Assembly: GCF_900115475.1 (NCBI RefSeq)
Contig: NZ_FOWP01000008.1
Location: forward strand, 1 to 64,000
DNA: 64,000 bases
From: Ectopseudomonas composti
GTDB lineage: Bacteria > Pseudomonadota > Gammaproteobacteria > Pseudomonadales > Pseudomonadaceae
Direction of reading: 5' to 3'
The notes beneath the pieces were generated by a model that saw nothing but the letters and a program-made list of their open reading frames with translations, searched no databases and was not told where the DNA came from. Each line of letters begins with the position of its first letter. Position 1 is the first letter of the stretch. A program made the translations under genes and the position numbers. Of this stretch, positions 39,654 through 50,915 are shown one piece after another.

Positions 39654-42440
39654 ATGGCAGTAAAATACCCCGCGTTCCGCAAGAAATTCCCGCTGCTGGT
39701 CACCGGCAGCCTCCTGGCCCTACAGCCTGCGTTCAGCCTACAGTCCTTTGCCGCCGAGCAATACGATTGCCAGGCGTCGTCCACGGGCGGCTGGGCATGT
39801 GCGCCGAAATCAACGGCCAGCGCTCAGCCTCCGCGCCCCGTGCACAGCAGTAATGCTGTCAGCTCGGGCGGTGCCACCAGCGAGGTCGCAGCCAAGCAGG
39901 CTGCCGCCCCGGTGCTGGTCACCGAGAGCAAGGGCCGTGCCCTCGCCTCGCGCAGTCCTGACTACAGTCACTTGGACTGGGTCCCGCGCGATAAGTTGAC
40001 TGCAGCGCAACTGGCCGAGGCCGGTCCGTACTGCGCAGGCGCCTACGTCGAGCCGCTGCGTCCGGGCATGGATGACACCACGCCGCTGGACGAATCGCCG
40101 ATGTTCGTTTCCGCCAAAGCCTCGCGCTTCGAGCAGGAAAAGCAGATAGCCACCCTCGCCGGTGACGTCGTCCTGCGCCAATCCGGCATGCAAGTCGAAG
40201 CCGACGAAGCCAGCCTGCACCAGACGGAAAACCGTGGTGAGCTGGTCGGCAACGTGCGCCTGCGCGATAAAGGCATGCTGGTGGTCGGCGACCGCGCCGA
40301 ACTGCAGCTGGATAACGGCGAAGCCCGTATCGACAATGCCGAGTACGTGATGCACCAAGCCCACGTACGCGGCAGCGCGCTCTACGCCAAGCGCGAAGAG
40401 ACCGCGATCATCCGCCTCAAGGACGGGACCTATACCCGTTGCGAGCCGGGTGACAATGCCTGGCACCTGAAAGGCAACAACGTCACCTTGAACCCGGCGA
40501 CCGGCTTCGGCACCGCGACCAACGTGACGCTGCGGGTCAAGGACATTCCGGTGTTCTATACCCCGTACATCTATTTCCCGATCGACGACCGTCGCCAGTC
40601 CGGCTTCCTGCCGCCGAGCATCGGCACGTCGAGCAGCAACGGCTTCTCGCTGCAAACACCGTACTACTTCAACCTGGCGCCGAACTACGACGCCACCTTG
40701 TACCCGACCTACATGGCCAAACGCGGCCTGTTGATGGAAGGTGAGTTCCGCTATCTGACCGAGAGCAGCGAAGGCCAGGTTGGCGCGGCCTACCTCGACG
40801 ACAGCGAAGACGAACGCAAGCTGCAATCCGAGTACAAAGACCAGCGCTGGATGTACAGCTGGCAGCACAAGCAGGGCCTGAACTCACGCCTGCTCGCCGA
40901 AGTCGACTACACCGACATCAGCGACCCGTACTACTTCCAGGATCTGAACACCGACCTGGGCATCGACAAGCAAACCTACGTCGATCAACGCGGCACACTG
41001 ACCTATCGCGGTGAAAGCTACACCGCGCGTCTGAACCTGCATGCCTACGAACTGGCCAATATCACCGACGTAACGCCATATGACCGCCTGCCGCAAATCA
41101 CTCTGGACGGCAAGCTGCCCTTCAATCCGGGCGGCCTGGACTTCACCTATGGCACCGAATACGTGCGTTTCGATCGCAACCTGCGTTCGGGCTTCTTCAT
41201 TGACCAAGATGGCAATGGCAGCAATGACCCTAACGACCCAAATTACAGTCGTTGGTACGATGCCCGCCTGGTTGGCCTCTCAAGGGCCGAGGGCGAGCGC
41301 CTGCACCTCGAACCCGGTGTTAGCCTGCCGCTGGACTGGTCCTGGGGTTACATCAAGCCGCAGATCAAATACCTGCAGACCAACTACGACCTCAGCCTGG
41401 ATCAGCAAGGCAAGGATACGTTGCTGGCCGAGCAGAATTACAAGGGCACTCAGAGCCGTGGCGTAGGCCTGTTCAGCCTCGACAGCGGCCTGTACTTCGA
41501 CCGCAATACCCAGCTGTTCGGCAAGGACTTCCGCCAGACCCTGGAGCCGCGCGCGTTTTACCTCTACGTGCCGGAAGAAGACCAGACCGATATCCCAGTG
41601 TTCGACACGGGCGAGCCGACCTTCAGCTATGCCTCGCTGTGGCGTGAAAATCGCTTCAGTGGCAAGGATCGCATCGGCGACGAGAACAAGCTTTCACTGG
41701 GCGTAACCAGTCGCTGGATCGAGCCGAACGGCTTCGAGCGCCAGCGTTTCAGCATCGGCCAGGCCTTCTACTTCGAAGACCGCAAGGTGCAACTGCCCGG
41801 TATCGATTATCGCACCCGCCAGGAAGCCACCTCAGACGTGTCGCCATATGCACTGGCGTACCTGTACCGTTTCAACCGCGACTGGCGCTTCTCGTCGACC
41901 TTCAACTGGGATCCGGACCAGCACGCCACCCGCTCGGGTAGCGCGATGTTCCACTACCAGCCGGAGGAAAACCCGGGCAAGATCGTCAACTTCGGCTACC
42001 GCTACCGTAACGACACCGTGCGTTATGACCGTGACAGCGGTACCTGGACTACCAGCCCGGACTACGGCACCCCTGGCAGCCCCAACTACATCAAGAACTA
42101 CTACAAGATCGACCAGCATGACTTCTCCGTCATCTGGCCGCTGGCTCCGCAGTGGAGCCTGATCTCGCGCTGGCAGTACGACTATGGCCGCAACCGTACT
42201 CTCGAAGCCTTCGGTGGCTTCGAATACGACAGCTGCTGCTGGAAGCTGCGCCTGATCAACCGCTACTGGATCGATTACGACGAAGTCAGCCTCAACCCAT
42301 CGCGCAACGACGAGCCGGACCGCGGCATCTTCCTGCAGATCGTCCTCAAGGGCCTCGGCGGCGTTGTAGGCAACAAGGTGGAAACTTTCCTCGACCAAGG
42401 CATTCAAGGTTACCGTGAACGTGAAGACCAAGCTTTCTGA
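39654..42440 (+). CDS. lptD: LPS-assembly outer-membrane protein LptD
   Basis: Beta-barrel that, with LptE, inserts lipopolysaccharide into the outer leaflet. The 928-residue protein has a signal peptide (about 1-35) and an N-terminal beta-jellyroll with OstA repeats ([15 protein letters not shown] region at about 150-300, including [11 protein letters not shown]). A large C-terminal barrel follows. The ATG at 39654 gives a proper signal; the open frame begins much earlier. The stop overlaps the surA start by 26 bases. surA encodes the chaperone that helps fold LptD, so the pair is functionally linked. Confidence 0.95.
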   Translation: MAVKYPAFRKKFPLLVTGSLLALQPAFSLQSFAAEQYDCQASSTGGWACAPKSTASAQPPRPVHSSNAVSSGGATSEVAAKQAAAPVLVTESKGRALASRSPDYSHLDWVPRDKLTAAQLAEAGPYCAGAYVEPLRPGMDDTTPLDESPMFVSAKASRFEQEKQIATLAGDVVLRQSGMQVEADEASLHQTENRGELVGNVRLRDKGMLVVGDRAELQLDNGEARIDNAEYVMHQAHVRGSALYAKREETAIIRLKDGTYTRCEPGDNAWHLKGNNVTLNPATGFGTATNVTLRVKDIPVFYTPYIYFPIDDRRQSGFLPPSIGTSSSNGFSLQTPYYFNLAPNYDATLYPTYMAKRGLLMEGEFRYLTESSEGQVGAAYLDDSEDERKLQSEYKDQRWMYSWQHKQGLNSRLLAEVDYTDISDPYYFQDLNTDLGIDKQTYVDQRGTLTYRGESYTARLNLHAYELANITDVTPYDRLPQITLDGKLPFNPGGLDFTYGTEYVRFDRNLRSGFFIDQDGNGSNDPNDPNYSRWYDARLVGLSRAEGERLHLEPGVSLPLDWSWGYIKPQIKYLQTNYDLSLDQQGKDTLLAEQNYKGTQSRGVGLFSLDSGLYFDRNTQLFGKDFRQTLEPRAFYLYVPEEDQTDIPVFDTGEPTFSYASLWRENRFSGKDRIGDENKLSLGVTSRWIEPNGFERQRFSIGQAFYFEDRKVQLPGIDYRTRQEATSDVSPYALAYLYRFNRDWRFSSTFNWDPDQHATRSGSAMFHYQPEENPGKIVNFGYRYRNDTVRYDRDSGTWTTSPDYGTPGSPNYIKNYYKIDQHDFSVIWPLAPQWSLISRWQYDYGRNRTLEAFGGFEYDSCCWKLRLINRYWIDYDEVSLNPSRNDEPDRGIFLQIVLKGLGGVVGNKVETFLDQGIQGYREREDQAF

Positions 42441-43713
42441 TCGCCTGCGCCCTCTGCTGTTGGGCGTAGCACTGCTGGCGGCAACGGCTCAGGCCCAGGT
42501 TCGCCCACTGGATCGCGTCGTGGCCATCGTCGACAACGACGTGGTCATGCAGAGCCAACTCGATGCTCGCCTGCGTGAAGTGCAACAAACCATCGACAAG
42601 CGTGGCGGCGCCCTGCCGCCCGAGCATGTACTCAGCCAACAGGTGCTCGAACGCCTGATCATCGAGAACATCCAGCTGCAAATCGGTGATCGCTCCGGTA
42701 TTCGCATCACTGACGAAGAACTGAACCAGGCCATGGGCACCATTGCACAGCGCAACGGCATGAGCCTGGAGCAGTTCCGTGAAGCCCTGGCGCGTGACGG
42801 CTTGTACTATGCCGACGCCCGTGACCAGGTGCGTCGCGAGATGATCATCAGTCGTGTGCGTCAGCGCCGCGTGGCCGAACGCATTCAGGTTACCGATCAG
42901 GAAGTGCAGAACTTCCTCGCCTCCGATCTGGGCAAGATGCAGTTGTCGGAAGAGTTCCGCCTGGCCAATATCCTGATTCCGGTTTCCGAAGCCGCGTCTT
43001 CCAGTGAAATCCAGGCAGCCGACCGTCAGGCGCAGGAGCTGTATCAGCAACTGCAGCAAGGCGCCGACTTCGCCCAACTGGCGGTCTCTCGCTCTGCCAG
43101 CGAGAACGCCCTGGAAGGCGGTGAGATGGGCTGGCGCAAGGCCGGCCAGTTGCCGCCGCCGTTCGACAGCATGATCAGTCAGCTGAACCCGGGCGAAGTC
43201 ACCGAGCCGGTGCGTACGCCGGGCGGATTCATCATCCTCAAGCTGATCGAGAAACGCGGTGGCGACACCCAGGTACGCGACGAAGTGCATGTGCGCCACA
43301 TCCTGATCAAGCCCAGCGAGATTCGCAGCGAAGAGGAAACCCGTCGACTGGTCGAGCGCCTGTATCAGCGTATCGTCGCCGGTGAAGATTTCGCCGAGCT
43401 GGCGAAGAACTTCTCCGAAGACCCGGGCTCGGCGCTCAACGGTGGTGATCTCAACTGGATCGACCCCAACGCACTGGTGCCCGAGTTCCGCGAGGTGATG
43501 AACAACACCGCCAGCGGCGAACTGTCCAAGCCGTTCAAGAGCCCTTACGGCTGGCACGTGCTGCAAGTCATGGGCCGTCGCGCCACTGACAGCAGCGCGC
43601 AGTTCCGCGAACAGCAAGCTGCGAATCTGCTGCGCAACCGCAAGTACGACGAAGAGCTGCAGGCCTGGCTGCGCCAGATCCGCGACGAAGCCTACGTCGA
43701 AACCAAGCTGTAA
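42415..43713 (+). CDS. surA: Periplasmic chaperone and peptidyl-prolyl isomerase SurA
   Basis: Assists folding of outer-membrane proteins including LptD. The 432-residue protein has a signal peptide (ending near AQAQ), an N-terminal SurA domain and two parvulin domains (about 170-270 and 280-380; [13 protein letters not shown] and [17 protein letters not shown]). The start is a GTG at 42415 lying inside lptD, so translation is probably coupled. A strong terminator follows the stop. Confidence 0.95.
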   Translation: MNVKTKLSDRLRPLLLGVALLAATAQAQVRPLDRVVAIVDNDVVMQSQLDARLREVQQTIDKRGGALPPEHVLSQQVLERLIIENIQLQIGDRSGIRITDEELNQAMGTIAQRNGMSLEQFREALARDGLYYADARDQVRREMIISRVRQRRVAERIQVTDQEVQNFLASDLGKMQLSEEFRLANILIPVSEAASSSEIQAADRQAQELYQQLQQGADFAQLAVSRSASENALEGGEMGWRKAGQLPPPFDSMISQLNPGEVTEPVRTPGGFIILKLIEKRGGDTQVRDEVHVRHILIKPSEIRSEEETRRLVERLYQRIVAGEDFAELAKNFSEDPGSALNGGDLNWIDPNALVPEFREVMNNTASGELSKPFKSPYGWHVLQVMGRRATDSSAQFREQQAANLLRNRKYDEELQAWLRQIRDEAYVETKL

Positions 43714-43730
43714 TAGCGTTATCGCGTAAG

Positions 43731-43756
43731 AAAGCCCGGCCTCAGTGCCGGGCTTT
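43731..43756 (+). terminator. Intrinsic terminator after surA
   Basis: AAAGCCCGGC, a six-base loop and GCCGGGCTTT followed by TTCG form a GC-rich stem and T-run 18 bases after the surA stop. pdxA begins 57 bases later and so probably needs its own promoter or readthrough. Confidence 0.85.
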
Positions 43757-43813
43757 TTCGTTACTGGCCCGGCAGCGTAAACTGGCGCCCCCGCGCCCAC
43801 ACAGAGAGCGACC

Positions 43814-44809
43814 ATGACTGCGCAGCAATGCTTTGCCCTTACCCCAGGCGAGCCCGCCGGCATTGGCCCTGACCTCTGTCTACTGCTGGCACAGCAGGCG
43901 CAGCCTGCACCACTGGTCGCCATCGCCAGCCGTGAGCTGCTGGCAGAGCGTGCCAAGCATTTGCAGCTGAATATCGAATTGCTGGCCGTTGGTCCCCAGC
44001 AGTGGCCAGACCACCCCGCTGCGGCAGGCGCCCTCTATGTCTGGGACACACCTCTGGCAGCGCCCGCAACGCCAGGCAAACTGACGCCCGCCAATGCCGC
44101 CTACGTGCTGGAAACCCTCACCCGCGCCGGCCAGGGCTGCCTGAACGGAACCTTCGCCGGGATGATCACAGCGCCCGTGCACAAGGGCGTGATCAACGAA
44201 GCCGGTATCGCCTTCTCCGGCCACACCGAGTTTCTCGCCGAACTGACCCATACCGAGCAGGTGGTGATGATGCTGGCGACCCGCGGCTTGCGTGTGGCGC
44301 TGGTCACTACTCACCTGCCGCTGAAGGATGTCGCGGCCGCCATCACCGCCGAGCGCCTGGAACGCGTCACCCGCATCCTGCATGCCGACCTGCAAAGCAA
44401 GTTCGGCATCGCCGAGCCACGCATTCTGGTCTGCGGGCTCAATCCGCACGCTGGCGAAGGTGGTCATCTGGGCCGCGAGGAAATCGAGATCATCGAACCG
44501 ACGCTGGAGCGTCTACGCACGGAGGGCATGAACCTGATCGGTCCGCTGCCAGCCGATACCCTGTTCACACCAAAGTATCTCGAGCACGCCGATGCTGTGC
44601 TGGCCATGTACCACGATCAGGGCCTGCCGGTGCTCAAATTCAAGGGCTTCGGCGCCGCACTGAACGTCACCCTGGGCCTGCCGATCATCCGCACCTCGGT
44701 GGACCATGGCACCGCCCTGGATCTGGCCGGCACCGGCAAGGTTGATACCGGCAGCCTGCATGTAGCGCTGGAAACCGCCTACCAGATGGCCGCTAGCCGC
44801 AGAGCATGA
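43814..44809 (+). CDS. pdxA: 4-hydroxythreonine-4-phosphate dehydrogenase
   Basis: Pyridoxal-phosphate biosynthesis. The 331-residue protein has the N-terminal [13 protein letters not shown], the GHTEFLAEL segment with a metal-binding histidine, and the conserved [12 protein letters not shown] and [16 protein letters not shown] motifs with another. It is followed by rsmA after 113 bases, as in E. coli and PAO1. Confidence 0.95.
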   Translation: MTAQQCFALTPGEPAGIGPDLCLLLAQQAQPAPLVAIASRELLAERAKHLQLNIELLAVGPQQWPDHPAAAGALYVWDTPLAAPATPGKLTPANAAYVLETLTRAGQGCLNGTFAGMITAPVHKGVINEAGIAFSGHTEFLAELTHTEQVVMMLATRGLRVALVTTHLPLKDVAAAITAERLERVTRILHADLQSKFGIAEPRILVCGLNPHAGEGGHLGREEIEIIEPTLERLRTEGMNLIGPLPADTLFTPKYLEHADAVLAMYHDQGLPVLKFKGFGAALNVTLGLPIIRTSVDHGTALDLAGTGKVDTGSLHVALETAYQMAASRRA

Positions 44810-44922
44810 TCCACTGAGGCTGCAGCCCGCGCCCGCGGCGCCATTCGCTGGTAGACTGTGCGACTTTCTTTTTTGCATTCAGCCTCGAGCACCACACCTC
44901 GGGCTGCCCCGCGGAGCCGCAT

Positions 44923-45732
44923 ATGTCCGAGTACCAACACCGCGCGCGCAAGCGCTTCGGCCAGAATTTCCTGCATGACGCCGGAGTGATCGACCGTATC
45001 CTGCGCGCCATACGCGCCAAGGAAGGCGAGCGCCTGCTGGAGATCGGCCCAGGCCAGGGCGCCCTGACCGAAGGACTGCTGGGCAGCGGTGCGCAGCTCG
45101 ACGTCATCGAACTGGACCTCGATCTCATCCCTATCCTGCAGCACAAGTTCGGCAGCAACCCGCGCTTCCAGCTCAACCAGGGTGATGCGCTGAAATTCGA
45201 CTTCGCCCGCCTCGACGCGACGCCGCGCAGCCTGCGCGTGGTGGGCAACCTGCCCTACAACATCTCCACGCCGCTGATTTTCCATCTGCTGAGCAACGCC
45301 CCACTGATTCGCGACATGCACTTCATGCTGCAGAAGGAAGTGGTCGAGCGCATGGCCGCAGGCCCCGGCGGTGGCGATTGGGGCCGCCTGTCGATCATGG
45401 TGCAGTACCACTGCCGCGTGGAGCACCTGTTCAACGTCGGCCCAGGCGCTTTCAACCCGCCGCCCAAGGTCGACTCGGCCATCGTGCGTCTGGTGCCGCA
45501 TGAGACCCTGCCGCACCCGGCCCAGGACCACCGCCTGCTTGAACGCGTCGTGCGCGAGGCCTTCAATCAACGTCGCAAGACGTTGCGTAATACCCTGAAA
45601 CTGCTGTTGTCAGCTGAGGCCATCGAGGCAGCCGGCGTCGATGGCAGCCTACGCCCTGAGCAACTGGATCTGGCCGCCTTCGTACGTCTGGCCGACCAGT
45701 TGGCCCTGCAGCCCTCGGCTGCACAGGACTAA
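44923..45732 (+). CDS. rsmA: 16S rRNA dimethyladenosine transferase RsmA (KsgA)
   Basis: Dimethylates two adjacent adenosines of the 16S rRNA 3' hairpin. The 269-residue Rossmann methyltransferase shows the SAM motif [15 protein letters not shown] and the N6-adenine catalytic motif NLPYNIS. An [12 protein letters not shown] sequence opens the domain. Lack of this enzyme gives kasugamycin resistance in other bacteria. Confidence 0.95.
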   Translation: MSEYQHRARKRFGQNFLHDAGVIDRILRAIRAKEGERLLEIGPGQGALTEGLLGSGAQLDVIELDLDLIPILQHKFGSNPRFQLNQGDALKFDFARLDATPRSLRVVGNLPYNISTPLIFHLLSNAPLIRDMHFMLQKEVVERMAAGPGGGDWGRLSIMVQYHCRVEHLFNVGPGAFNPPPKVDSAIVRLVPHETLPHPAQDHRLLERVVREAFNQRRKTLRNTLKLLLSAEAIEAAGVDGSLRPEQLDLAAFVRLADQLALQPSAAQD

Positions 45733-45761
45733 ACTGCAATCACGCTAAACGGGTTACCCGC

Positions 45762-46142
45762 ATGTCCGACCCTCGCTATCAGATCGACGTCAGCGTCACC
45801 ACCCGCTACCTGGCCGCCCAGTCGCAGCCAGAGCAGAACCGTTATGCGTTCTCTTACACCGTGACCATCGTCAATAACGGCGAGCTGCCGGCCCAGCTGT
45901 TGTCGCGCCACTGGATCATCACCGACGGTGACGGGCGCGTGCAGGAAGTCCGTGGCGCCGGGGTAATCGGCCAGCAGCCGCACATAGACCCCGGCGCCAG
46001 CCACACCTACAGCAGCGGGACGGTCATGGCCACGCAGGTCGGCACCATGCAGGGCAGCTACCAGATGCTCGCCGAGGACGGCAAACGCTTCGACGCGACC
46101 ATCGCGCCGTTCCGTCTGGCGGTACCGGGGGCCCTTCACTGA
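45762..46142 (+). CDS. apaG: ApaG (Co2+/Mg2+ efflux-associated protein)
   Basis: Fibronectin-III-like protein of 126 residues, role uncertain. It shows the family sequence [14 protein letters not shown] and [24 protein letters not shown]. Its TGA overlaps the apaH ATG by one base, which fits the conserved apaGH order. Confidence 0.93.
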   Translation: MSDPRYQIDVSVTTRYLAAQSQPEQNRYAFSYTVTIVNNGELPAQLLSRHWIITDGDGRVQEVRGAGVIGQQPHIDPGASHTYSSGTVMATQVGTMQGSYQMLAEDGKRFDATIAPFRLAVPGALH

Positions 46143-46960
46143 TGGCGGTGTATGCCGTCGGCGACCTCCAGGGTTGCCTGAAACCGCTCAAGTGCCTGCT
46201 CGAGCAAGTATCTTTCGATCCGGCACATGACCAGCTGTGGCTGGTGGGCGATCTGGTCAACCGCGGCCCGCAGTCGCTGGAAACCCTGCGTTTTCTCTAC
46301 AGCATCCGCCATGCAGTCATTTGCGTGCTGGGCAATCACGACCTGCACCTGCTGGCCGTCGCCCACAACATCGAGCGACTGAAGAAGGGCGATACCCTGC
46401 GCGAAATTCTCGATGCGCCCGATCGTAACGACCTGCTCGACTGGCTGCGCATGCAGAAACTGGTGCACTACGACGCCGAGCGCAAGGTGACCCTGGTGCA
46501 CGCCGGCATCCCGCCGCAATGGACACTGAGCAAAGCGCTGCGGCGTGCCGCCGAAGTCGAAGAAGCCCTGCGCGACGATGCCCGCATGCCGTTGTTTCTC
46601 GATGGCATGTACGGCAACGAGCCGGCCAAGTGGAACAAGGAACTGCACGGCGTCACGCGCCTGCGGGTGATCACCAACTATTTCACCCGCATGCGCTTCT
46701 GCAAGGCAGACGGCACGCTGGATCTGAAAAGCAAGGAAGGCGTCGGCAGCGCACCGCCCGGCTTCGCCCCCTGGTTCAGCCACCCACAGCGCAAGATGCG
46801 CGGCGAAAAGATCATCTTCGGCCACTGGGCAGCGCTGGAAGGCAACTGCACGGAGCCTGGCCTCTACGCACTGGATACCGGCTGCGTCTGGGGCGGCACG
46901 ATGACCCTGCTCGACGTCGACAGCGGAGCACTGCACCGCTGCACCTGTCCCAAGGAATAA
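46142..46960 (+). CDS. apaH: Symmetrical diadenosine tetraphosphatase
   Basis: Hydrolyses Ap4A and, in E. coli, decaps Np4-RNA. The 272-residue metallophosphoesterase has the metal-ligand motifs [22 protein letters not shown] and VHAGIPP. The rsmA-apaG-apaH order matches E. coli, where the genes form one stress-linked operon. Confidence 0.94.
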   Translation: MAVYAVGDLQGCLKPLKCLLEQVSFDPAHDQLWLVGDLVNRGPQSLETLRFLYSIRHAVICVLGNHDLHLLAVAHNIERLKKGDTLREILDAPDRNDLLDWLRMQKLVHYDAERKVTLVHAGIPPQWTLSKALRRAAEVEEALRDDARMPLFLDGMYGNEPAKWNKELHGVTRLRVITNYFTRMRFCKADGTLDLKSKEGVGSAPPGFAPWFSHPQRKMRGEKIIFGHWAALEGNCTEPGLYALDTGCVWGGTMTLLDVDSGALHRCTCPKE

Positions 46961-46989
46961 GCCCCCAAGAATCATTCGAGGCACCGAAC

Positions 46990-47319
46990 ATGAGCGAATT
47001 CAAACGTATCTCCCCACAGCAGGCGCAAGAACTGCGCAATCAGGGCGCCGTAGTGGTCGATATTCGCGATCCACAAAGCTTCGCCAATGGCCATATCACT
47101 GGCTCGCGCCACCTGGACAACCACTCGCTGCATGACTTCATCACACGTGCCGACCTCGACGCGCCGCTGATCGTGTCTTGCTACCACGGCAACTCCAGCC
47201 AGGGTGCGGCCGCCTATCTGGTCGGCCAGGGCTTCTCCGAGGTATACAGCCTCGACGGTGGTTTCGAGCTGTGGCACGCCACTTACCCGAGTGAGACTGC
47301 GCAAAGCTCCGAAGAATAA
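46990..47319 (+). CDS. glpE: Thiosulfate sulfurtransferase GlpE
   Basis: Single-domain rhodanese that transfers sulfane sulfur from thiosulfate to cyanide or thiols. The 109-residue protein has the active-site loop [11 protein letters not shown], with its catalytic cysteine. The ATG at 46990 (MSEFKRISP) is preceded by GAGGCACC. It lies 29 bases after apaH and may share its transcript. Confidence 0.92.
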   Translation: MSEFKRISPQQAQELRNQGAVVVDIRDPQSFANGHITGSRHLDNHSLHDFITRADLDAPLIVSCYHGNSSQGAAAYLVGQGFSEVYSLDGGFELWHATYPSETAQSSEE

Positions 47320-47404
47320 ATTTCTTCAGGCGGCATGCCGCGCCCGTCCTGGCCTGCCGCCATTTCCCGACGTACGGTTACATCCAGTTATCGTTGTCCC
47401 GCCC

Positions 47405-47431
47405 TTGACGCGCTGCAGAACGAACTATTCT
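47405..47431 (+). promoter_or_regulatory. Candidate promoter of the prkA cluster, sigmaS-like -10
   Basis: TTGACG (47405-47410), a 15-base spacer and TATTCT (47426-47431) preceded by C, giving CTATTCT, resembles a sigmaS extended -10. It lies in the 281-base gap between glpE and prkA. The homologous yeaGH unit of E. coli is sigmaS-controlled, so this is plausible but the match is weak. Confidence 0.35.
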
Positions 47432-47600
47432 GTTACTCAGGCCATCCCACTGAAGGTAGAGCCGGCAAACCGGCATCGGGCCATCGGTAACGACTTTTTA
47501 GGTTTTGGGGGATTCTTCCCGACTTGTCTCTGAGCCGGAGTCCCCCAGCACCTGCACGACCGATCCCGAGCCAGCTTTCAGCATCGAGCGAGGTGAAGTC

Positions 47601-49523
47601 ATGAGCATTTTCAGTCACTTCCAACAACGTTTCGAGGCGACACGCCAGGAGGAGTACTCGCTGCAGGAGTACCTCGAACTGTGCAAACAGGATCGCAGCG
47701 CCTACGCCACTGCGGCCGAACGCTTGCTGATGGCCATTGGTGAGCCGGAACTGCTGGACACCTCCAGCGACTCACGACTGTCACGCATCTTTTCCAACAA
47801 GGTCATCCGCCGCTATCCGGCCTTCGCCGACTTCCACGGCATGGAAGAGTGCATCGACCAGATCGTCTCCTACTTCCGCCATGCCGCGCAGGGCCTGGAA
47901 GAGAAGAAACAGATCCTTTATCTGCTCGGCCCGGTGGGCGGCGGTAAATCCTCGCTGGCCGAGAAGCTCAAGCAACTGATGGAGAAGGTGCCCTTCTATG
48001 CCATCAAGGGCTCGCCGGTATTCGAGTCGCCGCTGGGGCTGTTCAACGCCACCGAAGACGGCGCCATCCTCGAAGAGGACTACGGCATCCCGCGCCGTTA
48101 CCTCAGTTCGATCATGTCGCCCTGGGCCACCAAGCGCCTGCAGGAATTCGGCGGCGACATCAGCCAGTTCCGCGTGGTCAAGCTCTACCCCTCGATCCTC
48201 AACCAGATCGCCGTGGCCAAGACCGAACCAGGCGACGAGAACAACCAGGACATCTCCGCCTTGGTCGGCAAGGTGGATATCCGCAAGCTGGAGGAGTACC
48301 CGCAGAACGATGCCGACGCCTACAGCTACTCGGGCGCGCTGTGCCGGGCCAACCAGGGCCTGATGGAGTTCGTCGAAATGTTCAAGGCACCGATCAAGGT
48401 GCTGCACCCGCTGCTCACGGCCACCCAGGAGGGCAACTACAACAGCACCGAAGGCCTCGGCGCGATCCCCTACAGCGGCATCCTCCTGGCCCACTCCAAT
48501 GAATCGGAGTGGCACAGCTTCCGCAACAACAAGAACAATGAGGCGTTCATCGACCGTATCTACATCGTCAAGGTGCCGTATTGCCTGCGCGTGAACGACG
48601 AGATCAAGATCTACGACAAGCTGCTGATCAACAGCTCGCTGGCCAAGGCCCATTGCGCGCCTGACACCCTGAAGATGCTCGCCCAATTCTCCACCCTGTC
48701 GCGCCTGAAGGAGCCGGAGAACTCCAACATCTACTCGAAGATGCGCGTCTACGACGGCGAGAACCTCAAGGACACCGACCCGAAAGCCAAGTCGATTCAG
48801 GAGTACCGCGACAGCGCGGGGGTCGATGAGGGCATGAACGGCCTGTCCACACGTTTCGCCTTCAAGATTCTGTCGAAGGTCTTCAACTTCGACCCGCACG
48901 AGATCGCCGCCAACCCGGTGCACCTGCTGTACGTGCTGGAGCAGCAGATCGAGCAGGAGCAGTTCCCCGCCGAAGTGCGCGAGCGTTATCTGCGCTACAT
49001 CAAGGAATACCTGGCGCCGCGCTACATCGAGTTCATCGGCAAGGAAATCCAGACTGCTTATCTGGAGTCCTACAGCGAGTACGGACAGAACATCTTCGAC
49101 CGCTACGTGCTGTACGCCGATTTCTGGATTCAGGATCAGGAATACCGCGACCCGGAGACCGGCGAGATCCTCAACCGCGTCGCCCTCAACGAGGAGCTGG
49201 AGAAGATCGAGAAGCCGGCCGGCATCAGCAACCCGAAGGACTTCCGCAACGAGATCGTCAACTTCGTGCTGCGCGCCCGCGCCAACAACAACGGCAAGAA
49301 TCCCACCTGGCTCAGCTACGAGAAACTGCGGGTGGTGATCGAGAAGAAGATGTTCTCGAACACCGAGGACCTGCTCCCGGTCATCAGCTTCAACGCCAAG
49401 GGCAGCAAGGAGGATCAGCAAAAGCACAACGACTTCGTCAAACGCATGGTCGAGCGCGGCTACACCGAGAAGCAGGTACGCCTGCTGTCGGAGTGGTACC
49501 TGCGGGTACGCAAATCGCAATAA
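47601..49523 (+). CDS. prkA: Serine protein kinase PrkA
   Basis: Stress-linked AAA+-like Ser/Thr protein kinase of 640 residues. Visible parts are the AAA_PrkA domain with Walker A GPVGGGKSS (about residue 110) and the C-terminal kinase-like PrkA domain, with long conserved stretches such as FKAPIKVLHPLLTATQEGNYN. It stands first in a prkA, yeaH-like, spoVR-like array that is conserved in many Gram-negatives. The ATG at 47601 follows GAGGTG; an upstream extension is unlikely. Confidence 0.93.
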   Translation: MSIFSHFQQRFEATRQEEYSLQEYLELCKQDRSAYATAAERLLMAIGEPELLDTSSDSRLSRIFSNKVIRRYPAFADFHGMEECIDQIVSYFRHAAQGLEEKKQILYLLGPVGGGKSSLAEKLKQLMEKVPFYAIKGSPVFESPLGLFNATEDGAILEEDYGIPRRYLSSIMSPWATKRLQEFGGDISQFRVVKLYPSILNQIAVAKTEPGDENNQDISALVGKVDIRKLEEYPQNDADAYSYSGALCRANQGLMEFVEMFKAPIKVLHPLLTATQEGNYNSTEGLGAIPYSGILLAHSNESEWHSFRNNKNNEAFIDRIYIVKVPYCLRVNDEIKIYDKLLINSSLAKAHCAPDTLKMLAQFSTLSRLKEPENSNIYSKMRVYDGENLKDTDPKAKSIQEYRDSAGVDEGMNGLSTRFAFKILSKVFNFDPHEIAANPVHLLYVLEQQIEQEQFPAEVRERYLRYIKEYLAPRYIEFIGKEIQTAYLESYSEYGQNIFDRYVLYADFWIQDQEYRDPETGEILNRVALNEELEKIEKPAGISNPKDFRNEIVNFVLRARANNNGKNPTWLSYEKLRVVIEKKMFSNTEDLLPVISFNAKGSKEDQQKHNDFVKRMVERGYTEKQVRLLSEWYLRVRKSQ

Positions 49524-49529
49524 CAGCAG

Positions 49530-49616
49530 CCGCAAGCTACAAGCTTCAAGCGGCAAGAACGAGCGGGAGCGCTGGCCGCCCTTTGCTTACTTGCAGCTTG
49601 CGGCTTGCAGCTTGAA
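49530..49616. repeat. Inverted repeat of AAGCTTCAAG/CTTGAAGC type
   Basis: CCGCAAGCTACAAGCTTCAAG (49531-49551) and a partner rich in CTTGCAGCTTGCGGC ending TGCAGCTTGAAG (about 49589-49616) form an extended imperfect palindrome. It lies in the 111 bases between prkA and the DUF444 gene. Confidence 0.6.
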
Positions 49617-49634
49617 GCCGCCCCGGAGGGGCTT

Positions 49635-50906
49635 ATGAGCTATGTGATCGACCGGCGCCTCAACGGCAAGAACAAGAGCACGGTGAACCGCCAGCGTTTT
49701 TTGCGGCGTTACCGTGAGCACATCAAGAAGGCGGTGGAGGAAGCCGTCAGTCGGCGCTCCATTACCGACATGGAGCACGGCGAGCAGATCAGCATTCCCG
49801 GCCGCGATATCGATGAGCCGGTGCTGCATCACGGCCGTGGCGGCAGGCAGACCACCGTCCACCCCGGCAACAAGGAATTCACCACTGGTGAACGCATCCC
49901 GCGCCCTCAGGGTGGCGGCGGTGGGCGTGGCAGCGGCAAGGCGAGCAACTCCGGCGACGGCATGGACGAGTTCGTGTTCCAGATCACCCAGGAGGAATTC
50001 CTCGACTTCATGTTCGAGGACCTGGAGTTGCCCAATCTGGTCAAGCGCCACCTGACCGGCGCGGAAACCTTCAAGACCGTGCGCGCCGGCATCAGCAACG
50101 AGGGCAATCCCTCACGCATCAACATCGTCCGCACCCTGCGTTCAGCCCATGCACGGCGCATCGCCCTATCCGGTTCCAGCCGCGCCAAACTGCGCGAAGC
50201 CAAGGCCGAGCTGGAGCGGCTGCGACGAGAAGAGCCAGACAACTTCGGCGATATCCAGGCGACTCAGGAAGAAATCGAACGACTCAGTGCACGCATCCAT
50301 CGCGTGCCGTTTCTCGATACCTTCGACCTCAAGTACAACCTGCTGACCAAACAGCCCAACCCCAGTTCCAAGGCGGTGATGTTCTGCCTGATGGACGTGT
50401 CCGGCTCCATGACCCAGGCTACCAAGGACGTAGCCAAGCGCTTCTTCATCCTTCTGTATCTGTTCCTCAAGCGTAACTACGACAAGATCGACGTGGTGTT
50501 CATCCGCCACCACACCAGCGCCAAGGAAGTCGATGAAGAGGAGTTCTTCTACTCCCGCGAGACCGGCGGCACCATCGTCTCCAGTGCGCTGAAGTTGATG
50601 CAGGAGGTGATGGCCGAGCGCTACCCGATCAACGAGTGGAATATCTATGCCGCGCAGGCGTCGGACGGCGACAACTGGAACGACGATTCACCGGTGTGCA
50701 GGGATATATTGATCAACCAGATCATGCCGTTCGTGCAGTACTTCACCTACGTCGAGATCACCCCACGTGAGCACCAGGCGCTGTGGTTCGAGTACGAACA
50801 AGTGGCCGAAGCCTTCGCCGACAGCTTCGCCCAGCAGCAACTGGTGTCCGCCGCGGACATCTACCCGGTGTTCCGTGAACTGTTCCAGCGTCGCCTGGTG
50901 AGTTGA
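49635..50906 (+). CDS. DUF444 protein (YeaH-like)
   Basis: Function not established; it is part of the prkA stress module. The 423-residue protein has a basic N-terminal third, a glycine-rich linker ([19 protein letters not shown]) and a von-Willebrand-A-like C-terminal domain with the MIDAS-type sequence [15 protein letters not shown]. The ATG at 49635 follows GGAGGG. The next gene starts 10 bases after the stop. Confidence 0.9.
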   Translation: MSYVIDRRLNGKNKSTVNRQRFLRRYREHIKKAVEEAVSRRSITDMEHGEQISIPGRDIDEPVLHHGRGGRQTTVHPGNKEFTTGERIPRPQGGGGGRGSGKASNSGDGMDEFVFQITQEEFLDFMFEDLELPNLVKRHLTGAETFKTVRAGISNEGNPSRINIVRTLRSAHARRIALSGSSRAKLREAKAELERLRREEPDNFGDIQATQEEIERLSARIHRVPFLDTFDLKYNLLTKQPNPSSKAVMFCLMDVSGSMTQATKDVAKRFFILLYLFLKRNYDKIDVVFIRHHTSAKEVDEEEFFYSRETGGTIVSSALKLMQEVMAERYPINEWNIYAAQASDGDNWNDDSPVCRDILINQIMPFVQYFTYVEITPREHQALWFEYEQVAEAFADSFAQQQLVSAADIYPVFRELFQRRLVS

Positions 50907-50915
50907 GGAGTTGCC

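Noticed and set aside
47781..49556. 591-codon minus-strand ORF opposite prkA
   Set aside because: It is a GC-rich antisense shadow of prkA with no recognisable domain. The same holds for long opposite-strand ORFs over surA (42346-43956), spoVR (51123-52616), rpoD (59929-61668), trpE (18736-20235) and the GabD-like gene (22125-23771).
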